Source of the DNA: Candidatus Aerophobota bacterium
Lineage (GTDB): Bacteria > Aerophobota > Aerophobia > Aerophobales > Aerophobaceae
Direction of reading: 5' to 3'
Assembly (NCBI GenBank): GCA_030672545.1
Contig: DAOVGF010000077.1
Location: 1-8,060, forward strand
Length of the DNA stretch: 8,060 nt
Below, one piece after another: positions 1-5,414 of the stretch. Both the position numbers and the translations under genes were made by a program. The first letter of the stretch is position 1; each line of letters begins with the position of its first letter. Under the pieces are notes generated by a model. The model did not search any database. It worked only from the letters and a program-made list of their open reading frames with translations, and had not been told where the DNA came from.

Positions 1-86
1 ATGAACAGATCGAAAAACGACAAACAGAGGTCTGCAAAAAATATGGTTTCAAGCCTGTTGAGCATAAGTTGGGAATTCGAGGATAC
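1..86 (+). repeat. Direct repeat, copy A (86 nt)
   Basis: This copy matches 137-222 at 76 of 86 positions with no gap. The first 27 bases are identical, the middle is variable, and the last 27 or so are identical apart from one base. It may extend left of the window. The 136-nt period is not a multiple of three, so this is not a repeated protein segment. The reading frame open across 1-303 also runs through the operator at 265-287 and resembles no protein I know, so I treat the region as non-coding. Element family unknown. Confidence 0.85.
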
Positions 87-136
87 TGTGACCAGTGCCA
101 GCGCCGTAACACGTGGCCGGATAATTGAATTCAGAG

Positions 137-222
137 ATGAACAGATCGAAAAACGACAAACAGCCGTCGGCAGGAAATATAATTTCCAGCCTGTCGAGCA
201 TAAGTTGGGAATTCGCGGATAC
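137..222 (+). repeat. Direct repeat, copy B (86 nt), with hairpin core
   Basis: Second copy of the 86-nt repeat. Its variable centre can fold: GGCAGGAAAT (169-178) faces ATTTCCAGCC (182-191) across a 3-nt loop with a single A-A mismatch, and an outer CGACA (154-158) faces TGTCG (192-196). In copy A the outer stem is kept through a G-T pair but the inner stem is largely lost. This looks like a REP-like or small non-autonomous interspersed element, which is an inference. I see no transposase and no clear target-site duplication. Confidence 0.8.
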
Positions 223-264
223 CCTAATTGGTTGCCGATAAAGGATTATTTTTTTGCTTGTTTA

Positions 265-287
265 TTGCGATTGCGTCGCACTTGCAT
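265..287. promoter_or_regulatory. Operator-like dyad upstream of the feo operon
   Basis: The site starts TTGCGATTG and ends CACTTGCAT around a central CGTCG, an imperfect inverted repeat. It matches the perfect dyad at 5200-5222 in 18 of 23 positions. Both sites are preceded, 8 or 9 nt upstream, by a T-run ending in G. It lies about 118 nt before the first feoA start. A possible -10 (TATAGA, 299-304) lies just downstream, though I see no convincing -35. The likely role is binding a metal-responsive repressor of the Fur or DtxR type controlling ferrous-iron uptake. The regulator's identity is not visible here, and the site does not read as a classical GATAATGATAATCATTATC Fur box. Confidence 0.6.
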
Positions 288-298
288 AAAGAAGTTTT

Positions 299-370
299 TA
301 TAGACTGGAGTCAATCCCGGCAATCCCCAATAGATCAGTCTATCAATGTTCTTTGATCTGGGTTGATCTG
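299..370 (+). other. feo leader with possible alternative stems
   Basis: ATAGACTG (300-307) is complementary to CAGTCTAT (336-343). AGATCA (332-337) is complementary to TGATCT at 354-359 and again at 364-369, because TTGATCTG is directly repeated at 353-360 and 363-370. The two pairings share bases 336-337 and so exclude each other. This could be a structured leader or chance. No known riboswitch class is recognisable. The rest of the 1-404 gene-free stretch holds only the repeats and the operator described separately. Confidence 0.25.
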
Positions 371-404
371 CGAACCGGCTGAACCATACCAGCAAGAGGT
401 GACC

Positions 405-644
405 ATGCAACGACCAGAAATTATGCCCTTGGCTATGGCCTTTCCCGGTCAGAAAGTGAGAGTTGTTTCCATAATGGCTGGAAGAGGTCTAAGACAGCGT
501 CTTGTCGCCATGGGAGTGAATGAGGGATCGGAAATTGAAGTAATTAAGCCGGGAGCGCCGGGGCCTTTTCTTATTGGTGTTAAGGAGACCCGTCTGGCTA
601 TCGGAAGAGGAATAGCCTGCAAAATCTTGGTGAGCCCAGGATAG
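405..644 (+). CDS. feoA: FeoA-family ferrous iron transport protein A (first copy)
   Basis: A 79-residue cytosolic protein of the FeoA SH3-like family, which associates with FeoB and is needed for or modulates Fe2+ uptake. The family pattern is visible: a start of the domain at 'PGQKVRVVSI', then 'GLRQRLVAMGVNEGSEIEVI', then a small-residue turn and 'RLAIGRGIACKILV' at the end. The frame is open from a TTG at 363, but the ATG at 405 is preferred because GAGG (396-399) lies 5 nt before it and the domain begins shortly after. It is the first gene of a tight operon, with a second feoA 20 nt downstream. I am confident of the family. Which of the two FeoA proteins contacts FeoB cannot be told. Confidence 0.93.
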   Translation: MQRPEIMPLAMAFPGQKVRVVSIMAGRGLRQRLVAMGVNEGSEIEVIKPGAPGPFLIGVKETRLAIGRGIACKILVSPG

Positions 645-664
645 TCAAAAAGGAGCGGCAGACA

Positions 665-889
665 ATGACTCTGAATGAACTGAAACCTGGTCAGGAATGT
701 CGGGTGGTGAAAGTGAACGTAGGGGGCGTTACCGGACAACGACTGCTTGATATGGGGCTTGTTCCCGGAACTCAGATAAAGATTGTTCGTAATGCACCCC
801 TGGTAGATCCGGTCGATCTCCAGCTAAGAGGATACCATCTTAGTATGCGTCATTCCGAGGCCCGAGGCGTGGAGGTAATTTTATTATGA
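665..889 (+). CDS. feoA: FeoA-family ferrous iron transport protein A (second copy)
   Basis: A 74-residue FeoA-domain protein, divergent from the first copy but with the same layout: 'LKPGQECRVVKV', then 'GQRLLDMGLVPGTQIKIVR', then 'LQLRGYHLSMRHSEARGVEV'. The basic 'RG' turn and the 'LS/LAxR' strand are the usual FeoA signature. AAGGAG (649-654) precedes the ATG by 10 nt. Its stop overlaps the start of the feoB GTPase gene in ATGA (886-889), indicating translational coupling and hence probably matched synthesis with the GTPase. Paired, unfused feoA genes ahead of feoB are known in several anaerobes. The pair may give different regulatory or structural contacts to the split FeoB, which is inference. 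Confidence 0.93.
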   Translation: MTLNELKPGQECRVVKVNVGGVTGQRLLDMGLVPGTQIKIVRNAPLVDPVDLQLRGYHLSMRHSEARGVEVILL

Positions 890-1605
890 GGAAATCAGCA
901 AAGGAAGTATTGGTGGCTGTGGCCGGGCAGCCTAACTCGGGCAAGTCTACCGTTTTCAACTGCCTTACCGGAGCCAGACAATTTGTAGCCAACTATCCCG
1001 GAATTACCGTGGAAAAGAAAACCGGAGTTTACTACTATGAAGGTGACAAGGTAGTTTTGGTTGACCTTCCGGGGACTTACAGTCTCACCTCTTATAGCTT
1101 GGAGGAGCGTATAGCCAGGAATTTTCTTCTCCACGGAAACCCCGTTTTGATACTTGATATAGTGGATGCCTCTAATTTGGAGCGAAATCTTTATCTAACA
1201 TTTCAGCTCTTAGAGATGGATATCCCCCTGGTTATCGCCTTGAATATGATGGATGTGGCCCGAAACCGTGGCTCTCAGATCGATGTCGAGGAGTTGGGCC
1301 GGCAACTCCGAACGGTCGTAGTCCCCACAGTGGCCAGTAAAGGTAAAGGAAAAGAGGAGCTTCGCCGAGCGGTATGGGAAAGTTACGAAAAGAGAAATTC
1401 CAGGAGTACCTCCTTTCGCATGAATTACGGCGAAAATCTGGAGCCTATCCTGAGCTCCCTGGAAAGAAAGTTGTCCCAGGACCCAACCCTCTCAAAACAC
1501 TATCCTACCCGGTGGCTGGCAGTAAAGCTGCTGGGAGGTGACAGTGAAGCACAAAAGCTGGTGAGGGAACGGCCCGGCACTGACAAAACAAAGGAGAATG
1601 AATAA
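886..1605 (+). CDS. feoB: FeoB N-terminal GTPase module as a stand-alone protein
   Basis: A 239-residue cytosolic G protein equal to the NFeoB part of FeoB, the Fe2+ transporter of the inner membrane. Visible motifs: G1 P-loop GQPNSGKS (residues 14-21), switch I NYPGITVEKKTG (36-47) with T41, G3 DLPG (60-63), G4 NMMD (120-123, canonical NxxD) and a G5-like VASKGKGK (149-156). The helical GDP-dissociation-inhibitor-like segment follows (about 165-225) with the familiar 'TRWLAVKLL'. The protein then ends after a charged tail, just where normal FeoB continues into its membrane domain. The next gene encodes that domain in another frame. GGAGG (871-875) serves the start. A natural split is more likely than a sequencing frameshift, because the downstream gene has its own ribosome-binding site and start. 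Confidence 0.95.
   Translation: MRKSAKEVLVAVAGQPNSGKSTVFNCLTGARQFVANYPGITVEKKTGVYYYEGDKVVLVDLPGTYSLTSYSLEERIARNFLLHGNPVLILDIVDASNLERNLYLTFQLLEMDIPLVIALNMMDVARNRGSQIDVEELGRQLRTVVVPTVASKGKGKEELRRAVWESYEKRNSRSTSFRMNYGENLEPILSSLERKLSQDPTLSKHYPTRWLAVKLLGGDSEAQKLVRERPGTDKTKENE
1591..1596 (+). promoter_or_regulatory. Ribosome-binding site supporting a true feoB split
   Basis: AAGGAG lies inside the last codons of the GTPase gene, 11 nt before the ATG at 1608 and just before the TAA at 1603-1605. Only two bases separate stop and start. This gives the membrane-domain gene its own initiation site, as expected for a coupled two-gene arrangement rather than for one gene broken by a base error. Confidence 0.7.
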
Positions 1606-1607
1606 GC

Positions 1608-3437
1608 ATGGGGGGACAATCCAAAAGGGGAGAAGATGTTTCAAGTTATGTGGCCCGGGAAAGGGATAGGTTTCTCACTGAGCATGGGGAGGCTCCGGAA
1701 AAAACTATTGCCCAGCGCTGTTATGAGACTGCGGGGAAGATTGTAAGGAGCTGCGTCAAAAGAGAAAAGGAATCCCGCAAAACCTTAACCGATAGAATCG
1801 ATCAAATTGCCTGCCATAGGTTTCTAGGGCCGATAGTCCTGCTGGTAACCATCTATGCCATGTATGAGCTCAGCATAGTTCAGGGTTACAATCTCACCAA
1901 TTATACCTGGCCCCTTTTGGCCGCATTCAGAAACCTTATCGCCTCGATTCTTCCCCCGGAAAATTTCGCTTTTGATCCTCTTCTTCGTTCAATGCCTTTG
2001 GCCGTGATCGATGGAATTTTTGCAGTACTAAACTACCTACCTATCTTTGCCATTCTGTTTGCCCTAATAGCAATCCTGGAGGATACAGGTTACATGGCCC
2101 GAATGGCCTTTATCCTGGATCGTGTTTTCAGATATTTCGGCCTCCATGGGCAGTCTGTTTTGCCTCTGGTATTGAGTGGAGTGTATATAGGTGGATGTGC
2201 CATACCAGGGGTTATGGCCTGCCGGGCCATAAAAGATGAGAAGGCTCGTCTGGCCACCATATTGGTGGTGCCGCTTATGAACTGCCTGGCCAAAATCCCA
2301 TTCTACGTGTTTCTCATCGGTATGTTTTTTGCTGCCTACAAGGGTTTGGTCATGTTCTTCATAGCTACAATTACCATTGTGGTAGCTCTTACCGTAAGTA
2401 AGATCCTATCTCTCACCGTGCTCAAAAGGAAGGAGTCTGCACCATTTATCCTGGAGATGCCCCCCTATCATATTCCTACACCGGGAGGAGTGGGACGTCG
2501 CTGCCTGGAAAGACTGTGGCTCTTTGTTAGAAAAATCACAACTATAGTCATTGCGGTGATGATTATCATTTATGTATTTACGCACCTTCCCGGGCTCAAC
2601 CAAGAAAGAAAAGTCCATTATGAGAATCAGGTAAACCAGGCAACTGAAACATTCCACCAAGGAATGGGAAAAGACAGTGCTTACGCAACGGCTTTGGCCG
2701 GGCCTAAATTGATGGAGTTTATCGCATATAACGAGGATTATAAGGGAGCCAAGAGAGGTGTCAAAGGAAAAGAAGCTGAAGAAGCTCTTGATCAAAAATT
2801 TCAGGAGAGGAATTCTGAGTTCTTCAAAATTGTGAAAAAAGGGAAATACCGGGTAGACGGAAAGACAGTAATAGATAAAGATGCCCGGAAGGTTCAGAAA
2901 GCCTATAAGAAGCTGGAGAGGGAAAGAAAAAAACTGAGAATGAGCATAAAAGATGAGACTATCATAGGGAGCTGGCTGGGATGGTTAGGGCGTTCTCTAG
3001 AGCCGGTTACCAGATTTGCCGGATTTAATTGGCGAATAAACATTGGTCTAATCAGTTCCTTTGCCGCCAAAGAGAATGTTGTCGGGGTATTAGGGAGTAT
3101 TTACCGGTCTGAGAAGGGAGAGAAACTTGAGGAGAGAGTGGCGGAGAAAGAAAAAGATTGGACTCCCCTGCACGCTCTGGCCATGATATTGTTTATGGCT
3201 ATGTATCCTCCCTGTATTCCAACCCTACTTATGATCCAGGTGGAGGCTGGAATCAAATGGATGCTTTTTGCTGTCATTTATCCCGTTGTTTTAGGAGCCG
3301 CCATAGCAATTCTGGTTTTCAGCGGAGGAAATCTATTGGGTCTTAGTGGGTTGCAGACTATGGTTGCCTTCTATGCTTTAGCAGTAGCTGTTATGGTGAC
3401 AATGGCATTTATTAAGAGAGAACCAAGAATAGCGTAA
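1608..3437 (+). CDS. feoB: FeoB membrane permease module as a stand-alone protein
   Basis: A 609-residue polytopic inner-membrane protein corresponding to the C-terminal part of FeoB, the Fe2+ channel. Residues 1-65 are a charged helical linker ending 'LTDRIDQIACHRFLGPIVLL', the usual entry to the first membrane helix. The first gate covers about 158-235: 'LEDTGYMARMAFILDR', GGCAIPG (195-201, C197) and 'VPLMNCLAKIPFYV' (C226). Two further helices follow (about 237-268 and 305-327). The second gate has 'YPPCIPT' (C536) and helices to about 600. The three Cys match conserved gate positions of the family. Residues about 328-453 are a highly charged soluble insert, much longer than the short loop of textbook FeoB, before the conserved 'GSWLGWLGRSLEPV' and 'SSFAAKENVVGVLGSIY'. 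It is probably functional together with the upstream GTPase. Confidence 0.94.
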   Translation: MGGQSKRGEDVSSYVARERDRFLTEHGEAPEKTIAQRCYETAGKIVRSCVKREKESRKTLTDRIDQIACHRFLGPIVLLVTIYAMYELSIVQGYNLTNYTWPLLAAFRNLIASILPPENFAFDPLLRSMPLAVIDGIFAVLNYLPIFAILFALIAILEDTGYMARMAFILDRVFRYFGLHGQSVLPLVLSGVYIGGCAIPGVMACRAIKDEKARLATILVVPLMNCLAKIPFYVFLIGMFFAAYKGLVMFFIATITIVVALTVSKILSLTVLKRKESAPFILEMPPYHIPTPGGVGRRCLERLWLFVRKITTIVIAVMIIIYVFTHLPGLNQERKVHYENQVNQATETFHQGMGKDSAYATALAGPKLMEFIAYNEDYKGAKRGVKGKEAEEALDQKFQERNSEFFKIVKKGKYRVDGKTVIDKDARKVQKAYKKLERERKKLRMSIKDETIIGSWLGWLGRSLEPVTRFAGFNWRINIGLISSFAAKENVVGVLGSIYRSEKGEKLEERVAEKEKDWTPLHALAMILFMAMYPPCIPTLLMIQVEAGIKWMLFAVIYPVVLGAAIAILVFSGGNLLGLSGLQTMVAFYALAVAVMVTMAFIKREPRIA

Positions 3438-3454
3438 GAAAGGAGGTAGGAAAG

Positions 3455-3898
3455 ATGTCGAAGAGATTGATGGTCTTGTTTGGGTTGCTGGTGGCGGTAG
3501 GACTTGTGTGGGCTATTCCAGCTTGTGCACACACCCCGCTTCTCTCAGTAGAAGATAACGAAGACGGAACAATATATCTTGAGGGTGGCTTCTCTGATGG
3601 CTCATCGGCTACCGGGGTTATTATTCTTCTGGTGGAGATTGAGCCTTACGAGGCTGATCCAGAGGCCAAAGATGCCGAGTTGGAGGAGAAAGACCTGTAT
3701 GAGGGGAAATTAGTGCTCCTGAGGACAGAGCTGGATGAATACAGTGAGCTTACTCTGGATAAACCGGAGGTACCCTATCTCATAGTCCTGGACGCAGGAC
3801 CAGGTCATGTGGTAGAAAAAGAGGGACCCCCATTAACGGAGGAGGAGAAAGAGTTAAGAGCGGAAGAGGAAGAGTCCGAGGAAGAATCGGAAGAATAA
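3455..3898 (+). CDS. Small exported acidic protein with mature N-terminal His
   Basis: A 147-residue protein with a signal peptide (residues 1-25, ending 'PACA'), so signal peptidase I should cut before H26. The mature start 'HTPLLSVEDNEDGTIYLEGG' is followed by 'FSDGSSATGV', an E/D-rich stretch (61-82), 'SELTLDKPEVPYLIVLDAGPGH' and a tail (129-147) that is mostly Glu. From memory it resembles short exported proteins of sulfate- and metal-reducing bacteria with 'AHTPLCSCYDNGDGT' and 'GGFSDGSSASGV'. If so, this member lacks the Cys pair and has gained the acidic insert and tail. A periplasmic metal-binding or metal-buffering role is inferred from the context (17 nt after feoB, strong AGGAGGT site at 3441-3447) and the acidic content. 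No enzymatic motif is visible. Confidence 0.88.
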   Translation: MSKRLMVLFGLLVAVGLVWAIPACAHTPLLSVEDNEDGTIYLEGGFSDGSSATGVIILLVEIEPYEADPEAKDAELEEKDLYEGKLVLLRTELDEYSELTLDKPEVPYLIVLDAGPGHVVEKEGPPLTEEEKELRAEEEESEEESEE

Positions 3899-3921
3899 GA
3901 GAGTCCTGAAAGGAGAATAGT

Positions 3922-4710
3922 ATGAAACGAATTACAGTCTTGTTGCTACCCGTTGTTATGGTATTGAGCTTGGCGATTAGCCTGCCAGTTTCTGCTCATT
4001 TTCAGTTGGTTTTGCCTTCAGACGACTGCATCGCCGAGGGAGAATCAAAAGAATTGGATCTTCAACTGATTTTCACCCACCCCATGGAAGCCTGTCACAC
4101 GATGGATATGGAACTGCCAACGGATTTTGGTGTATTCCGCAAGGGGAGAAAAGAAAGCTTACTAAATACCCTTGAGCCGTTGAGTTTTCAACATGGAAAG
4201 GCCTGGCAGACCACTTATAAAGCCCGAGGCTTTGGTGACCTGGTCTTCTATGTTGAGCCGGCCCCCTACTGGGAGCCTATGGAGAACAAGTACATCACTC
4301 AATGCACCAAGGTAGTCGTCAATATCCTGGGCATGCCTACGGATTGGGACGCGGAGATTGGTCTGAAAGCCGAGATAGTCCCCTTAACCAGACCCTACGG
4401 CCTCTGGGTGGGGAATGTCTTTCAGGGTATTGTCAAAATGGATGGAGAACCAGTTCCCTACGCTGAGATTGAGGTCGAGTACCTGAATGCTGCTGCCTTC
4501 AGTGGTTTTGTAAGTAGTGTCGCCGTTGAGGTACCGGCTGACGCCTTTATCACCCAGGTTATCAAGACAGACGGGAATGGTGTGTTTACCTTTGGCATCC
4601 CCCGGGCTGGCTGGTGGGGCTTTGCCGCTCTAATGGAGGGCGAGGAAATTGATGGTAAGGAGCAGGAAGTAGGAGCTGTTATGTGGATTAAAGCGCACCA
4701 AATGAAGTAA
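3922..4710 (+). CDS. DUF4198 / NikM-like exported protein (first)
   Basis: A 262-residue exported protein with signal peptide 1-25 ('SLPVSA') and predicted mature first residue H26. The order of segments fits the DUF4198 family (COG5266, annotated as periplasmic component of Co/Ni uptake): '[10 protein letters not shown]', '[13 protein letters not shown]' (51-63), '[20 protein letters not shown]', '[20 protein letters not shown]', '[13 protein letters not shown]' and '[20 protein letters not shown]'. The second half looks like a carboxypeptidase-regulatory or Ig-like beta fold. H53, M55, C58, H59, M61 and M63 form a dense set of possible metal ligands. AAAGGAG (3909-3915) lies 6 nt before the start. 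It is the last gene of the feo operon. Its role here is probably periplasmic metal handling, most likely of iron by context, but the metal is unproven. Confidence 0.92.
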   Translation: MKRITVLLLPVVMVLSLAISLPVSAHFQLVLPSDDCIAEGESKELDLQLIFTHPMEACHTMDMELPTDFGVFRKGRKESLLNTLEPLSFQHGKAWQTTYKARGFGDLVFYVEPAPYWEPMENKYITQCTKVVVNILGMPTDWDAEIGLKAEIVPLTRPYGLWVGNVFQGIVKMDGEPVPYAEIEVEYLNAAAFSGFVSSVAVEVPADAFITQVIKTDGNGVFTFGIPRAGWWGFAALMEGEEIDGKEQEVGAVMWIKAHQMK

Positions 4711-4779
4711 TTCCTCCAATCCACCAGTGTTTGCTTTGAGAAGAAAGGTCAGGAGATCAGGAAACTCAGGCGATATGAA

Positions 4780-4819
4780 AGGGCCCTCTTTCTTTTCGAT
4801 GCATCAGAAAGAGGGCCCT
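4780..4819 (+). terminator. Strong hairpin ending the feo operon
   Basis: A perfect 14-bp inverted repeat: 4780-4793 pairs with 4806-4819, with GGGCCC at the base and pyrimidine/purine arms above. The 12-nt loop (4794-4805) includes the self-complementary GATGCATC. The stop of the last operon gene lies 69 nt upstream. The hairpin is followed by GGCGAGATTTT, so the T-run is short and displaced and the terminator is not textbook. It may also protect the 3' end of the message. No gene faces it from the other side. Confidence 0.65.
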
Positions 4820-4940
4820 GGCGAGATTTTAAATATCTGAATATCTACCCGATAAGCCAAGAACTATCTTAGCTAATCTTAGCGGGGACAAAAAGAGAAT
4901 TCTCCTAAGGTACCAACAAAATGGAAAAGAAGTTGAGAAA

Positions 4941-4945
4941 AGGAG
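4941..4945 (+). promoter_or_regulatory. Ribosome-binding site deciding a TTG start
   Basis: AGGAG inside AAAAGGAGAGG lies 9 nt before the TTG at 4955. The frame has a stop (TGA, 4934-4936) just upstream and no in-frame ATG until well after the Cys/His core, so this site selects TTG as the start of the small gene that follows. Confidence 0.6.
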
Positions 4946-4954
4946 AGGAATAAA

Positions 4955-5155
4955 TTGGGTAATAATGGACAACTGGCTAAAAGTAACCTGGGGAGTGTCT
5001 ACAGATGTATTCATGGAGTAGTCCATATTCACTGTCGAGGAGTATCCCTTCATTTTCCTGAGGATGCTTTCCTCAGTTTTGCCACTCTCATAAAAGATGC
5101 ATCTTCGAAACTGATGGATGAGACAATATCCAGGCTTTTGGAAAAAGGGGAATAG
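4955..5155 (+). CDS. Small Cys/His-rich protein, function unknown
   Basis: A 66-residue protein with TTG start and no signal peptide, so probably cytosolic. The core 'YRCIHGVVHIHCRGVSLHF' (16-34) alternates polar and hydrophobic residues like a beta hairpin and holds C18, H20, H24, H26, C27 and H33. It is followed by a helix-like 'AFLSFATLIKDASSKLMDE'. The pattern 'G-x-x-H-(hydrophobic)...L-x-(hydrophobic)...F-x-x-(hydrophobic)' recalls small uncharacterised proteins of about 60-90 residues in other bacteria, a recollection I cannot verify. Its own ribosome-binding site and its place between two iron-uptake units support a real gene. The second operator lies downstream, so it is probably not in the receptor's transcript. 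A role in binding iron, or as a FeoC-like accessory, is speculation. Confidence 0.62.
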   Translation: MGNNGQLAKSNLGSVYRCIHGVVHIHCRGVSLHFPEDAFLSFATLIKDASSKLMDETISRLLEKGE

Positions 5156-5199
5156 AAGCTACATATAGGTGAGGGTAATTATTTTTTTTGAAAAGTTTG

Positions 5200-5222
5200 T
5201 TGCAATTGAGTGGCAATTGCAA
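5200..5222. promoter_or_regulatory. Operator-like perfect dyad upstream of the receptor gene
   Basis: GTTGCAATTG (5199-5208) and CAATTGCAAC (5214-5223) form a perfect 10-bp inverted repeat around AGTGG. The 23-bp core matches the feo-upstream site at 265-287 in 18 positions, with the same T-run-plus-G element just upstream. It lies 45 nt after the small gene and about 190 nt before the receptor start. A TGGCAA (5211-5216) with TAAAAC (5234-5239) at 17-nt spacing is a weak promoter candidate that would overlap the site, fitting repression. The likely ligand protein is a Fur- or DtxR-type metal regulator (inference). Confidence 0.65.
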
Positions 5223-5414
5223 CTCCTTTCTTCTAAAACAGTAGCAGCGATAGAAACTCAAGAAAGTTGGGAACTCTCGACAGAGACTTAAAAAGAGATA
5301 TTGGCTATCTTGGAAAGGAGATCAGGAAAATGGCAAGGGGGTTGCCGGTTAAGGAAAGAATAATTTTCCCACACTTGCAAAAGATTTTGAAAATCAAAGA
5401 AAAAGGACACAAAG
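5223..5414 (+). other. Leader region of the receptor gene with a possible upstream ORF
   Basis: Between the operator and the receptor start the only notable feature is an open frame with ATG at 5330, preceded at 9 nt by AAAGGAG (5314-5320). It would encode a Lys-rich start 'MARGLPVKERIIFPHLQKIL' and end at 5524, overlapping the receptor's signal-peptide region by 110 nt in another frame. The size of that overlap argues against an ordinary gene. It could be a short regulatory reading frame or chance. Nothing else is recognisable in this stretch. Confidence 0.25.

Noticed and set aside
1..222. CRISPR array
   Set aside because: Only two copies of 86 nt with an internal divergent part and a 50-nt gap. 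Repeat length, divergence and lack of regular spacers do not fit.
1..303. Open frame of 100 codons beginning at base 1
   Set aside because: It runs across both non-coding repeat copies, whose period is not a multiple of three, and through the operator-like dyad at 265-287. No domain is visible and no ribosome-binding site can be judged at the window edge.
363..404. TTG-started N-terminal extension of the first feoA
   Set aside because: The extra 14 residues do not look like the family, and the ATG at 405 has a well-placed GAGG. The extension also covers the repeated TTGATCTG leader.
1600..1610. Frameshift pseudogene in feoB
   Set aside because: Each half is intact, with its own ribosome-binding site and start. 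The break falls in a linker and not within a conserved segment, which fits a natural split.
2406..2795. 129-codon open frame on the - strand inside the FeoB channel gene
   Set aside because: It is antisense to strongly conserved membrane-protein coding sequence, with no ribosome-binding site or recognisable domain noted. I read it as a shadow frame.
4895..4904. GAGAATTCTC palindrome as an operator
   Set aside because: Ten-base palindromes of this kind arise by chance. It has no second copy in the window and no resemblance to the shared dyad.
4829..5053. - strand open frame of 74 codons between the two operons
   Set aside because: It overlaps the better supported + strand small gene. Its composition is typical of a chance frame, and no family resemblance is seen.
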